Assembly: GCA_030248065.1 (NCBI GenBank) | Contig: JASAMV010002389.1 | Span: forward strand, 1-64,000 | Reading direction: 5' to 3' | Source: Rhynchonema sp. JSB1_4 | Taxonomy: Eukaryota; Nematoda; Chromadorea; Monhysterida; Xyalidae | Length of the DNA stretch: 64,000 bases | In this document: piece after piece, positions 25,608 through 36,775 of the stretch | Position numbering within the stretch: position 1 is the stretch's first letter | Layout: every line of letters begins with the position of its first letter | Notes under the pieces: generated by a model | What the model was told of the DNA's origin: nothing | Database searches by the model: none | The model's input: the letters and a program-made list of their open reading frames with translations, nothing else | Translations under genes and position numbers: made by a program

Positions 25608-26723
25608 CGTTAGCTCATGAAGGGTGTTGTTGATATCGCTGCTGCTTGTCATAAGTTCCCATTTTGGAAAAAAGATGACGAAAACATTGATCATGGAGAT
25701 CAAGAAGCCCCCCGTGATGATCTTGCGTTGATGCGCTTGCCAGAACTGTAAATGAACAATCCAAGAAAACTATTTTAAGACTGGTGAGGCTGTCGTTTTC
25801 TGCGGCGCAATGCACAACAGATTTCGTGAATTCTGGGGAGAAAAAAGTCGAAAATATCCTACGCTTAATTTTTGTTTTTTTTCAAAGTGCCGACCTTTTC
25901 AAAAAAACCAAGCAGTTCGACTTAAAAAGCCTTTTTAGTGGTCTGTGGCAATAACACGCTGTGCACAACTTCCTTTGTGTAACAACACCCGTGTATCGCC
26001 GGCACAATCGATGGAATAGAGATCTTGTCTTTTCGACGCTTTTCTTGACCGCTCGATAATTTGCGCCTGACAGACATTGCTTCAAGACTGACATGCCACT
26101 AACCGCGGCATGTATGGTCGGTTTGACGATCGCGGTGTATCGGTTCACTGCGCAGGCCAGTACAAACCCCGCGTACGCATTCTGCGAGCTTGTTCCCAAC
26201 CAATGCAACGTGCGAGTTGCCACGTTATCGTAACTGTCGTAATCGATGCGCAACTGAAGGTGCGTTGAAGGAGACGTTGTTTAAAATAAGGGTTTCAAAA
26301 CAGTCAAACTTAAAAATACAGTAGAGTACTGCTATAAACATGGCCGTTTGGCGCCGCATGACCTCGCAACGTTGCTTGAAAACAATAGCTGGTCAAAGCT
26401 GATCTTACCGCCTTGTAACATAAAGTTCTGATGTTTTCGACGATCAGGGTCACCATATCACAAGCGCTCATTGACAACACGATGTCGAAATACGAGGTTT
26501 TCAGCTGTTTGTTGGCGTCGCCTTCATTCCCGATTTTGCTGCGTCGATTCCAAACCAGCATGCCGGTGAACGCGATATACACGGGCAGACTGATCATTCG
26601 AAAGTAAATCATCGATTGCCACAGGTAGCCCACAAACGTTGTGAAGTCCATCTTGCCCTGTGAGATCGGTTTGCTTATCGAATTTGATATACTGTTATAC
26701 AGTAGAGCAGTACGTTTTTTCAT
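25608..26723 (-). CDS. Serpentine chemoreceptor-like protein, transmembrane segments 1-4
   Basis: Minus-strand exons 26723-26409 (ATG at 26723, or an internal ATG at 26651 just after an acceptor-like CACAG), 26253-26104 and 25745-25608 join in phase 0 for 201 residues. Segment 1: FRMISLPVYIAFTGMLVW; segment 2: FDIVLSMSACDMVTLIVEN; segment 3 with a variant of the DRY region: GFVLACAVNRYTAIVKP; segment 4: KIITGGFLISMINVFVIFF. The layout recalls nematode Srv/Srx/Srg-type chemoreceptors. After 25608 the nearest acceptor (25564) would add five residues and a stop. Segments 5-7 are absent here, and repeats start at 25.46 kb. A matching C-terminal half lies at 15.0-16.5 kb on the same strand. Alternatively this is a truncated receptor pseudogene. 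Confidence 0.75.
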
Positions 26724-27226
26724 GTCAACTCAGAGATAGGTACCTTACTTTATTATGCTCTCAAAGTTCCGGTAATGAGCGTATTGCGCAAAGTACAGAC
26801 AAAGATTTTCTTAAACCAGCGTTTTTCGATTTCGTACAGATCAGGAACATGTGCCAGAAGTCTTGGGCTCCAACAGCATTTGCACAACATATAAGATGGT
26901 TTGCATCGCCAGGGTTACAGATCCACAGCATATGTATTACATGTCGGTCACAGGAAAGAAGGCGGTCACTTTTTCATTTCCAAACAATGCAAGATTGCTT
27001 GTATCCTGCATGATGTGTTCTTGCGTCATCGAACTATCAGTAATTGTCGGAAGAGAGAGATTAAGAGGGTATCGAATCACGTGGCAGAAGCGCGTTTGAG
27101 AATGTATCGTATTTGTAGTTAGTCACCGTGGGCAGTTTTAAGCGGATTGCACCTGTTCGTTCGTTGTTGTTGTTGTTTTGTTGTTTTCAGATATTGGGCG
27201 GAATTTTCGAAACGGTATAAAGGTCA
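26724..27226. other. No gene recognised
   Basis: Sequence upstream of the receptor start. No repeat element and no domain-bearing frame seen; a promoter would lie here but no motif identifies it. Confidence 0.4.
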
Positions 27227-27234
27227 GTTGGGCG

Positions 27235-27624
27235 CAGTGTAGTTCCTGGGGGGGAGGGGGGGTCCCCCCTAAGGTACACTAACCGCCGCGACCAAGGTAC
27301 ACTAGTACACTAACCGCCGCGCCAGGTACACTAACCGCCTCAATTTTTGCCCAAAATAGGCAATTTTCGGCCTAAAATGGGCATTTTTAGCCCTAAAATG
27401 GGTGATTTTTAGGTCAATGTTGTCAAAAGTCGCCAAAATACCCTTTTTATGGAGAATTTTTTCCAAAAAGGGCAAAAAACAGGTCAAATTTTCTACCTCA
27501 AAAAGTGACTTTTTCCTGAATTTGGGTCTTCCCCCCCCCTTCCCCCCCAGGGAGGTACACTAACCGCCGCACGGAAAAAAGGGGTAGGTACACTAACCGC
27601 CGCGCCGGACCAGGAACTACACTG
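27235..27624. mobile_element. hAT-like MITE, family W, copy 1 (array type I)
   Basis: 390 bp with terminal repeats CAGTGTAGTTCCTGG and exact 8-bp duplications GTTGGGCG at 27227-27234 and 27625-27632. Repeats of GGTACACTAACCGCCGC lie inside each end. The core alternates GGCATTTTTAG-like and GCCAAAATACCC blocks. Confidence 0.9.
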
Positions 27625-27632
27625 GTTGGGCG

Positions 27633-28077
27633 TAAAGGTCGGCGTAAAGTTCGGTCGAAAGCTCGGTGTAAACGTGAAACATTGCCAGTTAAGTGGCCCC
27701 GCCGCTATTGTTTTTTGGGTTTTCGAGCACGTTTTTTTTGTTTATATTGTTAGTTGGCATCGAGATCAAGAACATTAATTTTGACGAACTTCACCAAAGT
27801 GGCGATTACCCACCGAAATCGATCCGCAAACATGGCCTATCGGGAACAAAACTGTCCGATATTGATGCACAGTCTGCACACGGTGATCAGGATTTGCCAA
27901 AGAAATTCAAAATCACTGGAGCGTGATATACGCGGAGGGTTACGGTAACTTGCTAAAACATTAGCTCGATTGCCGTCCGATTTGGTCTTCGATTTTTTTG
28001 TTTGTGAATGAAAATGAAAACATCGATTGAATAAAAGTTCAATAATGCAAATGATCTCGCAAATTTGATATTGGTGC
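27633..28077. other. No gene supported; hydrophobic frame without start
   Basis: A plus-strand frame (to a stop at 27926) starts with a hydrophobic run (LLFFGFSSTFFLFILLVG) and a polar tail. It is preceded immediately by an in-frame TAA and has no ATG or usable acceptor, so I do not call a gene. Confidence 0.35.
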
Positions 28078-28374
28078 TTACCGTAAAAACCTAAATAGAA
28101 GGGGGGGCTCTATTAATTCACTGACCCCATTTTGGGGGGCTCTATTACGGGGGGGGGGGGCTCCAGTGTAGTACCGTAAAAACCTAAATAGAAGGGGGGG
28201 GGGGGCTAGGCCTGGGCACAATACCACTTTTGACACCCAATACCAATACCCAATACCAATACCGGCCCTGTACCAATACCCAATACCCAATACCAATACC
28301 AAATTGGTGACCCAATACCAATACCCAATACCAGTGGTGTAGCTACCCAGGCGGGGCGGCAACCTACCGTATTG
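28078..28374. repeat. Broken Z- and V-type element ends
   Basis: Two copies of TACCGTAAAAACCTAAATAG (28080 and 28166) are followed by G runs. A Z-family left end (TAGGCCTGGGCACAATACC, about 28207) follows with CCCAATACCAATACC arrays but no matching right end. Confidence 0.6.
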
Positions 28375-28793
28375 TCGGAAATAGAACCCCCCCCATTAAT
28401 TGACCCCCCATTAATTGAACCCCCTAAATGGCTCGAAATCAAAAATAGAACCCCCCATTAATTGACCCCCCCCCATTAATAGAACCCCACCCCCAACCTT
28501 CACTGTACCACAGATTAGTGGTATGGTAGGGCTGTGTTGTTGTGTCAAACGTTGTTTAAGCTTGCGTACACAACAGAATACAGCTTTTTAAGCATAATTG
28601 CCGCTGTTGAAGTTAGAAAATACCGAAAACAAGCCATTTTTATGGGCATTATTAACAATGATTTTTTTCGTCGGGGGGGCCAAATGAAAAATATAACCCC
28701 CCCAATAATTGACCCCCCCCATAAATTGAACCCCCCCAAAATGACCCCAGTGAAAAAATAGACCCCCCGGGTTCTATTTCCGACAATACGGTA
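28375..28793. repeat. Inverted-repeat element V, copy 1
   Basis: Terminal repeats TACCGTATTGTCGGAAATAG and their mirror bound AATTGACCCCCC-rich arrays and a core. The left breakpoint of the large tandem duplication falls inside it at 28592-28593. Confidence 0.65.
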
Positions 28794-29314
28794 CTGTACC
28801 ACCCAAAATGCGGGGCGGCAACCTACCTACTGTACCAGCCGAGCTAGGGGGGGTCGTACCACTTGGGGGGGGGGGTCATCTGGAAACCGAAATTTTTTAT
28901 GTCTAAATACTGAAGAAAATGTGGCCTAAAACACTAATTTCGCGCGCAGCGCGCGATTTTTCGCCTATTTGCAGACAAACAGGGTTTTTTTTTCAAAATT
29001 CACTGGGTGCAACTTAGGTGCAACCCCCCCAATTTTTAGGTGCAAGCTGGCCAAAGTAGGTGCAACCCCTATTTTGGACAAAAAACGCCAATTTTAGGCT
29101 TTTTTGCCAGGTTGTGTGTTCAATGCTATTTGCGTGCTTTTAGAAGTTCAATAAAGTTGTAACGCAATGAATGCCTTTTCCTTTAGCAAAAGCAAACTTT
29201 TCAGGGAAAGTTCAACATCTTGTAGCACATTTTGTACTAGTTTCATTATTGAGAACCGATTGAGAAGAAAACGAAACAGTAAAATTTTCATGTCACCATA
29301 TCCACAGGTGGGGG

Positions 29315-29733
29315 CAGTGTAGTTCCTGGGGGGTGGGGGGGGGGGGGGGGCCCCCCCCCCCCCCTCGGGTACGTCTGTTCCCCCTCCGAGGTACGCCTGC
29401 CCCACTGTTCCCCCTCCGGGTACGTCTGCTCCCCCAATTTTTTCCTAAAATTGGCAAATTTAGGCCTAAAATAGGCATTTTTAGGCCAAAAATAGGTAAA
29501 CTTTAGGTGAAACCTCCAAAAAAACGCCAAAATACCCTTTTTATAGGGGATTTTTCGCAAAAGAAGGCAAAAATAGTCCAATTTTTCGACCTCAAAAAAT
29601 GACTTTTTTCCGTCCCCCCCCCCCAAATTGGGACTTCCCCCCCCCCCCCCCCCCCCCAGGTAGGTACGTCTGTTCCCCCTCCGAAAATAGTGGAGGGTAC
29701 GTCTGTTCCCCCTCCGGACCAGGAACTACACTG
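29315..29733. mobile_element. hAT-like MITE, family W, copy 2 (array type II)
   Basis: 419 bp, the same CAGTGTAGTTCCTGG ends and related core as copy 1, but the sub-end arrays are GGTACGTCTGTTCCCCCTCC. The right duplication TTTGGGGG (29734-29741) and left GGTGGGGG (29307-29314) differ at two bases. The empty site TTTGGGGG is intact in the other duplicate at 34999-35006. Confidence 0.88.
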
Positions 29734-29823
29734 TTTGGGGGTCACGTACGAATCAATTACTTTCGCTGTTCATTTACTGTGTGGGTATCTAATACTGTTG
29801 TCATGCTCTGCTCTGGTTCTAGT

Positions 29824-30222
29824 CGTAGTTCCTGGGGGAGGGGGGTCCCCTCCTAAGGTACACTAACCGCCGCGACCAAGGTACACTAGTACACTAACCG
29901 CCGCACCAGGTACACTAACCGCCGCAATTTTTGCCTAAAATAGGCATTTTTAGCCCAATATGGGCATTTTAGGCCTAAAATGGGTAATTTTCAGGTCAAT
30001 GTTGTCAAAAGTCGCCAAAATACCAATACCCTATTGGCGAGAAATTTATGGAGAATTTTTTTCCAAAAAAGGGCAAAAATAGGTCAAATTTTTTACCTCA
30101 AAGGACTTTTTCCTGAATTTTGGTCTTCCCCCCTCCTTCCCCCCACAGGGAGATACACTAACCGCCGCACCGACAAAGTGGGTAGGTTCACTAACCGCCT
30201 CGCCGGACCAGGAACTACACTG
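29824..30222. mobile_element. hAT-like MITE, family W, copy 3 (array type I)
   Basis: GGTACACTAACCGCCGC arrays, a left end decayed to CGTAGTTCCTGG and an intact right end. Flanks GTTCTAGT and ATCCTAGT are an imperfect duplication. The duplicate copy is at 35089-35487. Confidence 0.75.
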
Positions 30223-30236
30223 ATCCTAGTACAGCA

Positions 30237-30640
30237 CAGTGTAGTTCCTGGGGGGGAGGGGGAGTCCCCTCCCCTCGGGTACGTCTGTTCCCCCTCCATG
30301 GTACGCCTGCCCCACTGTTCCCCCTCCGGGTACGTCTGCTCCCCCAATTTTTACCTAAAATAGGCAAATTTTGGCCTAAAATAGGCACTTTTAGGCATAA
30401 AATGAGTGATTTTTAGGTCAATGTCGTCAAAAATCGCCAAAATACCCTTTTTATTGAGATTTTTTTCCTAAAAGGGGCAAAATTAGCCAAATTTGCGACC
30501 TCAAAAATGACTTTTCTCCAAATTTGGGTCCTCCCCCCCTTCCAGGTCCGTCCCCCCTTCCCCCCAGGTGGGTACGTTTGTTCCCCCTCCGAAAAAAAGG
30601 GGGTACCGCCTGTTCCCCCTCCGGACAAGGAGCTACACTG
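30237..30640. mobile_element. hAT-like MITE, family W, copy 4 (array type II)
   Basis: 404 bp with exact duplications GTACAGCA at 30229-30236 and 30641-30648. Arrays are of the GGTACGTCTGTTCCCCCTCC type. The duplicate copy is at 35502-35909 with the same flanks. Confidence 0.9.
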
Positions 30641-31460
30641 GTACAGCATGTATTTGTTTTGAATCTTATCACCAGCACACCAGGTACTAACTGTGTACGA
30701 AATCAATCAATCAGATCAATATTTTTTTGTCGATGTCGACCAAATGCTTCGATGGAATTTATTGGCAGGAATGAAAAGCCGCGCAGCGCATTTTTTTGTT
30801 TCTAAGCTTTCCAACCTTAAAATATGCTGTATAAATGCTAAATTAAGCAAATAAGGGCCCAAAATTTTAGGTGCAACCTTGCACCTAACCCTGAATTTTT
30901 AGGTGCAATTCTGATTTTTTAGGTGCAAATTGCACCTAAAAAGTGTCTAAAAAAAACTATGCAGACAAATATGCTAATTTTATGCAATTTTAAGCCAAAA
31001 ATGAATGTTTTGGGTGAAAAGTTAGGTGGGGCGGCAACCTACCTAGTCCAGAGGTGGGAATCGGGCCGGGTTACCTCGGCCCGGCCCGGCCCGACGAGGT
31101 CCGGGGGTCGGCCCGGCCCGGCCCGGCCCGACAGTTCGGGCCGGGAAGTCCGGCCCGGCCCGGCCCGACTTGGAAAAAAGTCGGCCCGGCCCGGCCCGGC
31201 CCGATTTTTTCGGCCCGACTTTTTCTGATGATATTTTGAAGCAATTTTTTTGGTGCAAAAATTACTGTTTTTTGGTTTAAAAATACCTGATAATCATGGA
31301 AGTCGGTACAAATTTGCAGAATCGCGAGAAATTTTGGCAAATTTAGCCTAAAAAATCACGATTTTTTATTGAAATTCGATGATGTCGGGCCTTTTCGGGC
31401 CGGCCACCCCGGCCCGGCCCGGCCCGACATTCCGAAAAGTCGGCCCGGCCCGGCCCGGCC

Positions 31461-32360
31461 TAGGGATCGGCGTCGGTGTCGGAAAAAAGTCGGTGTAGGT
31501 ACCGACACTACTAATGTCGGTGTCGGTGTCGGTGTCGGTGTCGGTCCACAAAAGTGTCGGTTTTTTTCAGGTGTCGGTAGTGTCGGTCCCCAATTTTTCG
31601 GCAGCCAACTACTATTAGAAAAAAAATATATTTCGTACTGATTATGTTCTTTAGTTGTCCACAACATATAAAAAAGCGCCAAGCGCTGGTTTTGAACGAC
31701 CAATTCCTCATACACGGTTCAGTTTCAATTCTGCAGCAGTGCAACACAACAAGAGAACAATTTTTTGTGTCGCTGTCGCTGCGACTTATGGCGGCGGCGT
31801 CTGTCGTTGATTGGCTTGTGCTTGGGGTTGGGGTAACAAACTGACTAATAGTCGGTTGAGCAGCGGACGGAGTAGAAATAGGTTTCGGCTTCAGTTTCTT
31901 CTTTGCCTCGAGGAACAATTTTGATTCAGTCGGGTGCTTGGTCACAATGTGACGGGAAATTGTGATGCTTGATCCTCTCGAATAGGCCAGTTTCTTGTCG
32001 CAAATTTTGCATTGGACCTGCGTTTCTTTGCCGCGCGAGTCCGCCCGGACTAGCTTTGCAAAACCTAGTCGGTTCAGAATATCAAAATCGGTCTCTTTTG
32101 ACGCCATTTTAGGCCTGCAAATATGCAAAAATGGTTCGAAATAGGTACACCAACACACCGGTTTTTGTCCAAAAAGGCATTTTAGGTCTAAAAATAAGTT
32201 TTTAGGGCTAAAAAAGGCAAACTCGGTTTTACTGTCGGTGTCGGTCATTTTTTCACTGTCGGTGTCGGTGTCGGCGTGCTTTTTCGCCGGTGTCGGTACT
32301 TTCCAAAAAAGTGTCGGTGTCGGTGTCGGTGTCGGTCTACATGACCGACGCCGATCCCTA
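31461..32360. mobile_element. Non-autonomous hAT element Y with BED zinc finger
   Basis: 900 bp, ends TAGGGATCGGCGTCGG and its mirror, sub-end arrays of GTCGGT. Flanks GCCCGGCC on both sides (31453-31460, 32361-32368) fit an 8-bp duplication, but the target is itself a GGCCCG repeat, so flank identity alone is weak. It is absent from the other duplicate. Confidence 0.8.
31511..32107 (-). CDS. BED zinc-finger fragment of a hAT transposase
   Basis: From ATG at 32107 the minus-strand frame gives a BED finger: VQCKICDKKLAYSRGSS then ISRHIVTKHP (Cys-x2-Cys and His-x4-His). A low-complexity linker follows with QPTISQFV, as often seen after the BED finger in hAT-type proteins. The frame then runs through the element end, where GTCGGT repeats read as Arg-His repeats. 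The catalytic RNase H-like domain and the C-terminal dimerisation region are absent, so it cannot be an active transposase. A DNA-binding remnant or an untranslated relic are the options. Confidence 0.7.
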   Translation of the reverse strand: MASKETDFDILNRLGFAKLVRADSRGKETQVQCKICDKKLAYSRGSSITISRHIVTKHPTESKLFLEAKKKLKPKPISTPSAAQPTISQFVTPTPSTSQSTTDAAAISRSDSDTKNCSLVVLHCCRIETEPCMRNWSFKTSAWRFFICCGQLKNIISTKYIFFLIVVGCRKIGDRHYRHLKKTDTFVDRHRHRHRHRH

Positions 32361-32599
32361 GCCCGGCCCGACATTCCGAAAAGTCGGCCCGGCCCGGCCC
32401 GACCGTTCGGGCCGGAAACCTCGGCCCGGCCCGGCCCGAACGTCGGGCCGGGCCGGGCCGGGCCGGCCCGATTCCCACCTCTGCTACCTACTGTACCAGG
32501 GGAGGGGCGGCAACCTACCTACTGTACCAGGCGAGGGGCGGCAACCTACCTACTGTACCTTGGGGGGGCCCCGGCCCCCCCCCCCCCCACCCCCCCCCC

Positions 32600-33080
32600 C
32601 CCAGCCACACCATTGCCCAATACCAATACTGGGTGAGACCCAATACCAATACCCAATACCAGATCAATACTACTGAAGTGCCTGGTATTGGGTTTGGTAT
32701 TGGGTTGGTATTGGTATTGAGTATTGGGTTGGTATTGGTATTGGGTATTGGTCTTAGTATTGGTTTGGTATTGGGTTTTTGGTCTGGTATTGGGTTGGTA
32801 TTGGGTTTGGTATTGGTTTGGTATTGGGTTTTTGAGTCAGGTATTGGGTTTGGTATTGGTTTGGTATTGGGTTTTCCTGGATTAGTATTGGGTATTGGTT
32901 TTGACCCAATACCTGGGCAAGCCCAATACCAATACCCAATACCAATACCAGGCCAGCTTCAATACCAATACCCAATACCCAATACCAGAATTAGACCCAA
33001 TACCAATACCAAACACTGGTATTGGTATTGGTATTGGGTGGTATTGGTATTGGGTATTGGGTATTGTGCCCACCCATAGG
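32600..33080. repeat. GGTATTGG palindromic array, element Z, truncated left end
   Basis: CCCAATACCAATACC arrays reverse into GGTATTGGGTATTGG arrays twice and end in GGTATTGTGCCCACCC. The normal left end is replaced by a CAGCCACACCATTG end of another element. The long frames it encodes are repeat artefacts. The duplicate lies at about 36900-37370. Confidence 0.7.
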
Positions 33081-33286
33081 GGGGGCTCTATTAACTCACT
33101 GACCCCATTTTGGGGGGGGCTCTATTACGGGGGGGGCTCTATTCCGGGGGGGCCTCTCTTAATTCACTGACCCGAACCTGAAAAAATTGTTCCCAAAAAT
33201 ACCCCCAAAAACCCCTAAAAACGGGGTTGAAAGGATGTTTTTTCGCTTGTAATCGCATTTATTCGTGTCTATTGGTCAATAAGAGG

Positions 33287-33734
33287 CAGTGCTGGGGCTA
33301 CTTTTGCGGGGCGGGTAGGGTACATAGGTGGAAAAATCGGGGGGGGGTAGGGTGGTAGTGTACCTGGGATCTTGGGGGGGGGGAAAATCCGGTTTGGGGG
33401 GGGGGGGGGGGGGGAAGATTTTTCGGGGCGGGTAGGGTACAACACAAGTTTTTTCGCGTGCCTGTTTTTATGTACTAAAAAGTACATGTATCGCGCGCAG
33501 CGAGAAATTTTTTGCACTTTTTAGGGTTTTCGGTCGAAATTTGGGCATTTTTGGCCGAAAAATGGGCATTTTGGCGGTAAAAATCGGGGCGGGTAGGGTA
33601 CCAGAGCGGGGCGGGTAGGGGGTAAGGGAACATGAGCGGGCCGGGAAGGGGGTAGCGTACCAGGCCGGGGCGGGTAGGGTACCATTGGGGGGGGGGGACC
33701 CCCCCCCCCCCCCCCACCCCCAGCCACAGCACTG
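33287..33734. mobile_element. hAT-like MITE, family T, copy 1
   Basis: 448 bp, ends CAGTGCTGGGGCTA and CAGCCACAGCACTG, exact duplications ATAAGAGG (33279-33286, 33735-33742). Sub-end arrays of GGGGCGGGTAGGGTACC. A core has a GCGCGCAGCG palindrome followed by AAATTTTTTGCAC. It is inserted in a V'-type repeat whose uninterrupted version is at 38.7-39.0 kb. Confidence 0.9.
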
Positions 33735-33962
33735 ATAAGAGGCGTATTATATGCTCTGAATGAACAACGAACGTGCATAAATGTACCTGTGCACCACTAT
33801 CAAGCCTTAATACACTACTGTATAGGGGATGTTACTTAGGGGGGGGGGCTCTATTCCGGGGGGGCTCTATTAATTCACTGACCCCTTTTTGGGGGGGCTG
33901 TATTACGGGGGGGCTCTATTCCGGGGGGGCTGTATTTAGGTTTTTACGGTACTTGGTCAGGG

Positions 33963-34287
33963 TGTTGACGATAGATAGATTGGGACCCGAAATGTGTTGA
34001 CGATAGATAGATGACCCAAGTCCGAAATCTGGGGGGGGGGGTCGACCCAAACTTGTTGACGATAGATAGATGGTGGGGGGGGGGGTCGCCAAAAATCAAG
34101 GTATAGTATAGTGTACTAAGTGGATAATAATGTGTAAATATTAATGAAAATGTACTAAATCCGCGCGTAGCGCGCGATTTTTTGCCTATTTGGGACAAAA
34201 AATACCGATTTTGAGGCAAAAATACCCATTTTGGGGTCGAAATGTGTTGACGATAGATAGATTGTTCCCAGCATTTGTTGACGATAG
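33963..34287. repeat. Spaced GTTGACGATAGATAGAT array, copy 1
   Basis: Repeated 17-mers GTTGACGATAGATAGAT separated by unequal spacers including G runs. It includes a GCGCGTAGCGCGCG core at 34162. It is truncated at the duplication junction. This is a sub-end array of a mobile element, not a CRISPR. Confidence 0.75.
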
Positions 34288-35088
34288 CATAATTGCCGCT
34301 GTTGAAGTTAGAAAATACCGAAAACAAGCCATTTTTATGGGCATTATTAACAATGATTTTTTTCGTCGGGGGGCCAAATGAAAAATATAACCCCCCCCAA
34401 TAATTGACCCCCCCATAAATTGAACCCCCCCAAAATGAACCCAGTGAAAAAATAGACCCCCCGGGTTCTATTTCCGACAATACGGTACTGTACCACCCAA
34501 AATGCGGGGCGGCAACCTACCTACTGTACCAGCCGAGCTAGGGGGGGTCGTACCACTTGGGGGGGGGGTCATCTGGAAACCGAAATTTTTTATGTCTAAA
34601 TACTGAAGAAAATGTGGCCTAAAACACTAATTTCGCGCGCAGCGCGCGATTTTTCGCCTATTTGCAGACAAACAGGGTTTTTTTTTCAAAATTCACTGGG
34701 TGCAACTTAGGTGCAACCCCCCAATTTTTAGGTGCAAGCTGGCCAAAGTAGGTGCAACCCCTATTTTGGACAAAAAACGCCAATTTTAGGCTTTTTTGCC
34801 AGGTTGTGTGTTCAATGCTATTTGCGTGCTTTTAGAAGTTCAATAAAGTTGTAACGCAATGAATGCCTTTTCCTTTAGCAAAAGCAAACTTTTCAGGGAA
34901 AGTTCAACATCTTGTAGCACATTTTGTACTAGTTTCATTATTGAGAACCGATTGAGAAGAAAACGAAACAGTAAAATTTTCATGTCACCATATCCACATT
35001 TGGGGGTCACGTACGAATCAATTACTTTCGCTGTTCATTTACTGTGTGGGTATCTAATACTGTTGTCATGCTCTGCTCTGGTTCTAGT

Positions 35089-35909
35089 CGTAGTTCCTGG
35101 GGGAGGGGGGTCCCCTCCTAAGGTACACTAACCGCCGCGACCAAGGTACACTAGTACACTAACCGCCGCACCAGGTACACTAACCGCCGCAATTTTTGCC
35201 TAAAATAGGCATTTTTAGCCCAATATGGGCATTTTAGGCCTAAAATGGGTAATTTTCAGGTCAATGTTGTCAAAAGTCGCCAAAATACCAATACCCTATT
35301 GGCGAGAAATTTATGGAGAATTTTTTTCCAAAAAAGGACAAAAATAGGTCAAATTTTTTACCTCAAAGGACTTTTTCCTGAATTTTGGTCTTCCCCCCTC
35401 CTTCCCCCCACAGGGAGATACACTAACCGCCGCACCGACAAAGTGGGTAGGTTCACTAACCGCCTCGCCGGACCAGGAACTACACTGATCCTAGTACAGC
35501 ACAGTGTAGTTCCTGGGGGGGGGGAGGGGGAGTCCCCTCCCCTCGGGTACGTCTGTTCCCCCTCCATGGTACGCCTGCCCCACTGTTCCCCCTCCGGGTA
35601 CGTCTGCTCCCCCAATTTTTACCTAAAATAGGCAAATTTTGGCCTAAAATAGGCACTTTTAGGCATAAAATGAGTGATTTTTAGGTCAATGTCGTCAAAA
35701 ATCGCCAAAATACCCTTTTTATTGAGATTTTTTTCCTAAAAGGGGCAAAATTAGCCAAATTTGCGACCTCAAAAATGACTTTTCTCCAAATTTGGGTCCT
35801 CCCCCCCTTCCAGGTCCGTCCCCCCTTCCCCCCCAGGTGGGTACGTTTGTTCCCCCTCCGAAAAAAAGGGGGTACCGCCTGTTCCCCCTCCGGACAAGGA
35901 ACTACACTG
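35089..35909. mobile_element. Two adjacent W elements (duplicates of copies 3 and 4)
   Basis: 35089-35487 carries type I arrays and 35502-35909 type II arrays, with GTACAGCA duplications around the second (35494-35501, 35910-35917). They differ from the first pair mainly in G-run length. Confidence 0.88.
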
Positions 35910-36317
35910 GTACAGCATGTATTTGTTTTGAATCTTATCACCAGCACACCAGGTACTAACTGTGTACGAAATCAATCAATCAGATCAATATTTTTTTGTC
36001 GATGTCGACCAAATGCTTCGATGGAATTTATTGGCAGGAATGAAAAGCCGCGCAGCGCATTTTTTTGTTTCTAAGCTTTCCAACCTTAAAATATGCTGTA
36101 TAAATGCTAAATTAAGCAAATAAGGGCCCAAAATTTTAGGTGCAACCTTGCACCTAACCCTGAATTTTTAGGTGCAATTCTGATTTTTTAGGTGCAAATT
36201 GCACCTAAAAAGTGTCTAAAAAAAACTATGCAGACAAATATGCTAATTTTATGCAATTTTAAGCCAAAAATGAATGTTTTGGGTGAAAAGTTAGGTGGGG
36301 CGGCAACCTACCTAGTC

Positions 36318-36775
36318 CAGAGGTGGGAATCGGGCCGGGTTACCTCGGCCCGGCCCGGCCCGACGAGGTCCGGGGGTCGGCCCGGCCCGGCCCGGCCCGA
36401 CAGTTCGGGCCGGGAAGTCCGGCCCGGCCCGGCCCGACTTGGAAAAAAGTCGGCCCGGCCCGGCCCGGCCCGATTTTTTCGGCCCGACTTTTTCTGATGA
36501 TATTTTGAAGCAATTTTTTGGTGCAAAAATTACTGTTTTTTGGTTTAAAAATACCTGATAATCATGGAAGTCGGTACAAATTTGCAGAATCGCGAGAAAT
36601 TTTGGCAAATTTAGCCTAAAAAATCACGATTTTTTATTGAAATTCGATGATGTCGGGCCTTTTCGGGCCGGCCACCCCGGCCCGGCCCGGCCCGACATTC
36701 CGAAAAGTCGGCCCGGCCCGGCCCGGCCCGACCGGTCGGGCCGGAAACCTCGGCCCGGCCCGATTCCCACCTCTG
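36318..36775. mobile_element. MITE, family X, copy 2, uninterrupted
   Basis: 458 bp from CAGAGGTGGGAATCGGGCC to its mirror with GGCCCG arrays and a short AT-rich core. It shows the arrangement before element Y entered copy 1. Confidence 0.8.

Larger units (their letters stand above)
31049..32483. mobile_element. MITE, family X, copy 1, hosting element Y
   Basis: Ends CAGAGGTGGGAATCGGGCC and its mirror enclose long GGCCCG arrays. The 900 bp element Y sits in the right array. Flanks (ACCTAGTC and CTACCTAC) do not form a clear duplication. The uninterrupted copy is at 36318-36775 (458 bp) and a lone end lies near 40036. Confidence 0.75.
28593..34287. repeat. Tandem duplication, copy 1 (with two extra insertions)
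   Basis: 5,695 bp repeated directly as 34288-38578 with very high identity outside insertions. Extra here: the W element at 29315-29733, the Y element at 31461-32360 and about 70 bp of GGCCCG array. At 34287 the sequence jumps from a GACGATAG unit to CATAATTGCCGCTG, which matches 28593 onward; two bases (AG) are shared at the join. Confidence 0.9.

Noticed and set aside
27693..27926. Small secreted protein with a hydrophobic leader
   Set aside because: No ATG, an in-frame TAA directly upstream and no usable acceptor.
31043..31340. Gly-Pro-Ala-Arg-rich collagen-like frames
   Set aside because: They are translations of GGCCCG arrays in family X, open in several frames on both strands.
32633..33079. 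Long Gly-Ile/Tyr-Trp repeat frames
   Set aside because: They come from GGTATTGG arrays of element Z, recur in every Z copy and have no protein-like composition.
33963..34287. CRISPR array
   Set aside because: Repeats are short and spacers unequal; the array is duplicated within mobile elements of a eukaryotic genome, and no cas-like gene is present.
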